Both the position numbers and the translations under genes were made by a program. Of a DNA stretch of 64,000 nt, positions 63,054 to 64,000 are shown one piece after another (the first letter of the stretch is position 1; the number at the start of each line of letters is the position of its first letter). The DNA is from Trichaptum fuscoviolaceum (lineage: Eukaryota; Basidiomycota; Agaricomycetes; Hymenochaetales; Trichaptaceae), in the NCBI GenBank assembly GCA_910574455.1, contig CAJSYZ010000010.1:2818770-2882769 (forward strand), given 5' to 3'. Below the pieces are notes generated by a model. That model searched no databases and was not told the origin of the DNA. It saw nothing but the letters and a program-made list of their open reading frames with translations.

Positions 63054-64000
63054 ATGTTCATCTATTTTGCTTTCTCCACGTCTGTAGTTGGTGAAGGCAT
63101 ATCTCTTGATGTTTTATCACCTTTATGTAGCATCTCTCCAATTTGTTAAGCTCTATGATGTTGCTGTACACATGTTGGCTATATACTTACAATAGCTGGA
63201 ATGAAAAGCTGTTCTTCGTTCAGATTCTGACAGACTACATCAACTTGGATTTGTTGGGACTCGGGATTGAGTGAGGCTCCACACTTGGAGTCTTATACTA
63301 TTATGACACCACTTTAACTTGCACTTGAACGGAACGCCAGGAGCGAGTCAGCCGGAGTTTGAACTTGAACTGCATCCCTTCAAGTTCTTGAAATGGCGTA
63401 TCGCACAAGAGCTTCCAAGATCAGATCCTAATGAAAGTGGCATTGGACTCTGGTAGGAGACCTAACAAACCCACTATGCTTGGACAGCAACCGCGTCAGT
63501 GATGACAATATGGGGACCACAAAGCCCAATTTGTACCATACTGGCCCACGGAATCGGCACAACTTGAAGTTGTCGTCAGTCGCAGAGAAGGAAGGATAGA
63601 AGACTACCACGGACTCGGGGCAACCACCCAGAGGAAACGCAGTCTTCGGCTCAGTCGATGGAGATTGATTGCGGCCTTCCCTTTGTGCTGTCCAGCTGAG
63701 ACTGCTATAAAATCAAACTCTGGTCGTGTAGAGGCACACGAGTCAGTCAATTATGGCCCATAATGTACTCTCCGTGACCGCATGAAACTGTTTATCTTGT
63801 ACAAACTTACAAAACTGCGTATACCATTGCATATTTGTAAATTTATAGCAAATTTCCGAGGGCCTGTGGCCGTTATAGCAGATACGAGATGGGACTAGCC
63901 TGAGAATGCGGCCCGGGAGCGTGACGTTCCGAGGAATTCCATAGAAAAGGTCGAAGACGGGAGAAAGACAGTGATAGGATGAAGCGCCAGGTAGAGGAAA
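63054..64000. other. 3' flank of F3, no gene recognised
   Basis: About 950 bp with no convincing ORF. A short minus-strand frame at 63610-63428 is not supported. Confidence 0.5.

Noticed and set aside
1..64000. CRISPR array or bacterial operon features
   Set aside because: Spliceosomal introns, chromoviral elements and F-box genes show a fungal nuclear sequence. The tandem repeats have no spacer structure.

Overview
The window looks like a repeat-rich, gene-poor block of an Agaricomycete (mushroom-forming basidiomycete) chromosome. The support is short spliceosomal introns of about 50 nt, a KDZ-type DNA transposon of the kind amplified in mushrooms, chromodomain-bearing Ty3/gypsy elements, and several F-box/leucine-rich-repeat-like host genes. 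The species is not identified.

Layout. (1) 1-6264: remnants of a CSE1/exportin-2 gene in two damaged copies. One copy is cut by the end of a gypsy-like LTR (1-1431) and by a solo LTR with a 5-bp target duplication (1778-2353); the other is a rearranged 5' part at about 5270-6264. (2) 6265-38362: a nested stack of LTR retrotransposons. Gypsy element A (818-bp LTRs) holds a reverse-oriented copia element in its gag (7592-12321), a reverse-oriented gypsy element C in its pol (14846-24560), and gypsy element B 4 bp before the end of its 3' LTR (27422-38353). All three inner elements have exact 5-bp target duplications (gaccc, ccccc, gtcgt), and removing the inner elements leaves the gag and pol frames of A continuous. 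(3) 38363-40440: another CSE1 fragment, then a foldback DNA element. (4) 41292-45740: an F-box-like pseudogene (F1), simple repeats, and the first codons of a second F-box gene (F2). (5) 45741-58376: a 12.6-kb KDZ transposon with inverted ends, inserted in F2. It carries a multi-exon KDZ transposase, a gene of a mushroom-expanded protein family, an unrecognised gene and a 2.75-kb near-perfect palindrome. (6) 58384-64000: the rest of F2, sparse sequence and a third F-box-like gene (F3).

How the parts work together. Elements A, B and C each have an 11-12 nt segment just after the 5' LTR that is the exact complement of a segment near the presumed transcript start. That is the hallmark of Tf1-type self-priming. 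The copia element instead has a primer site complementary to the anticodon arm of initiator tRNA-Met (half-tRNA priming). B and C share an unusual architecture. Before gag they have extra coding sequence with an integrase-like H2C2 zinc domain. At the gag-pol junction they have a -1 frameshift heptamer directly before the gag stop. After pol they have tightly abutting accessory ORFs, one ending in a conserved CxCxCC motif. The last ORF of C carries two SUMO-interaction-like motifs and a cysteine cluster. These accessory genes and the KDZ cargo are the most likely places for undescribed biology. All coordinates and alignments were read by eye, so splice sites and element ends may be off by a few bases.
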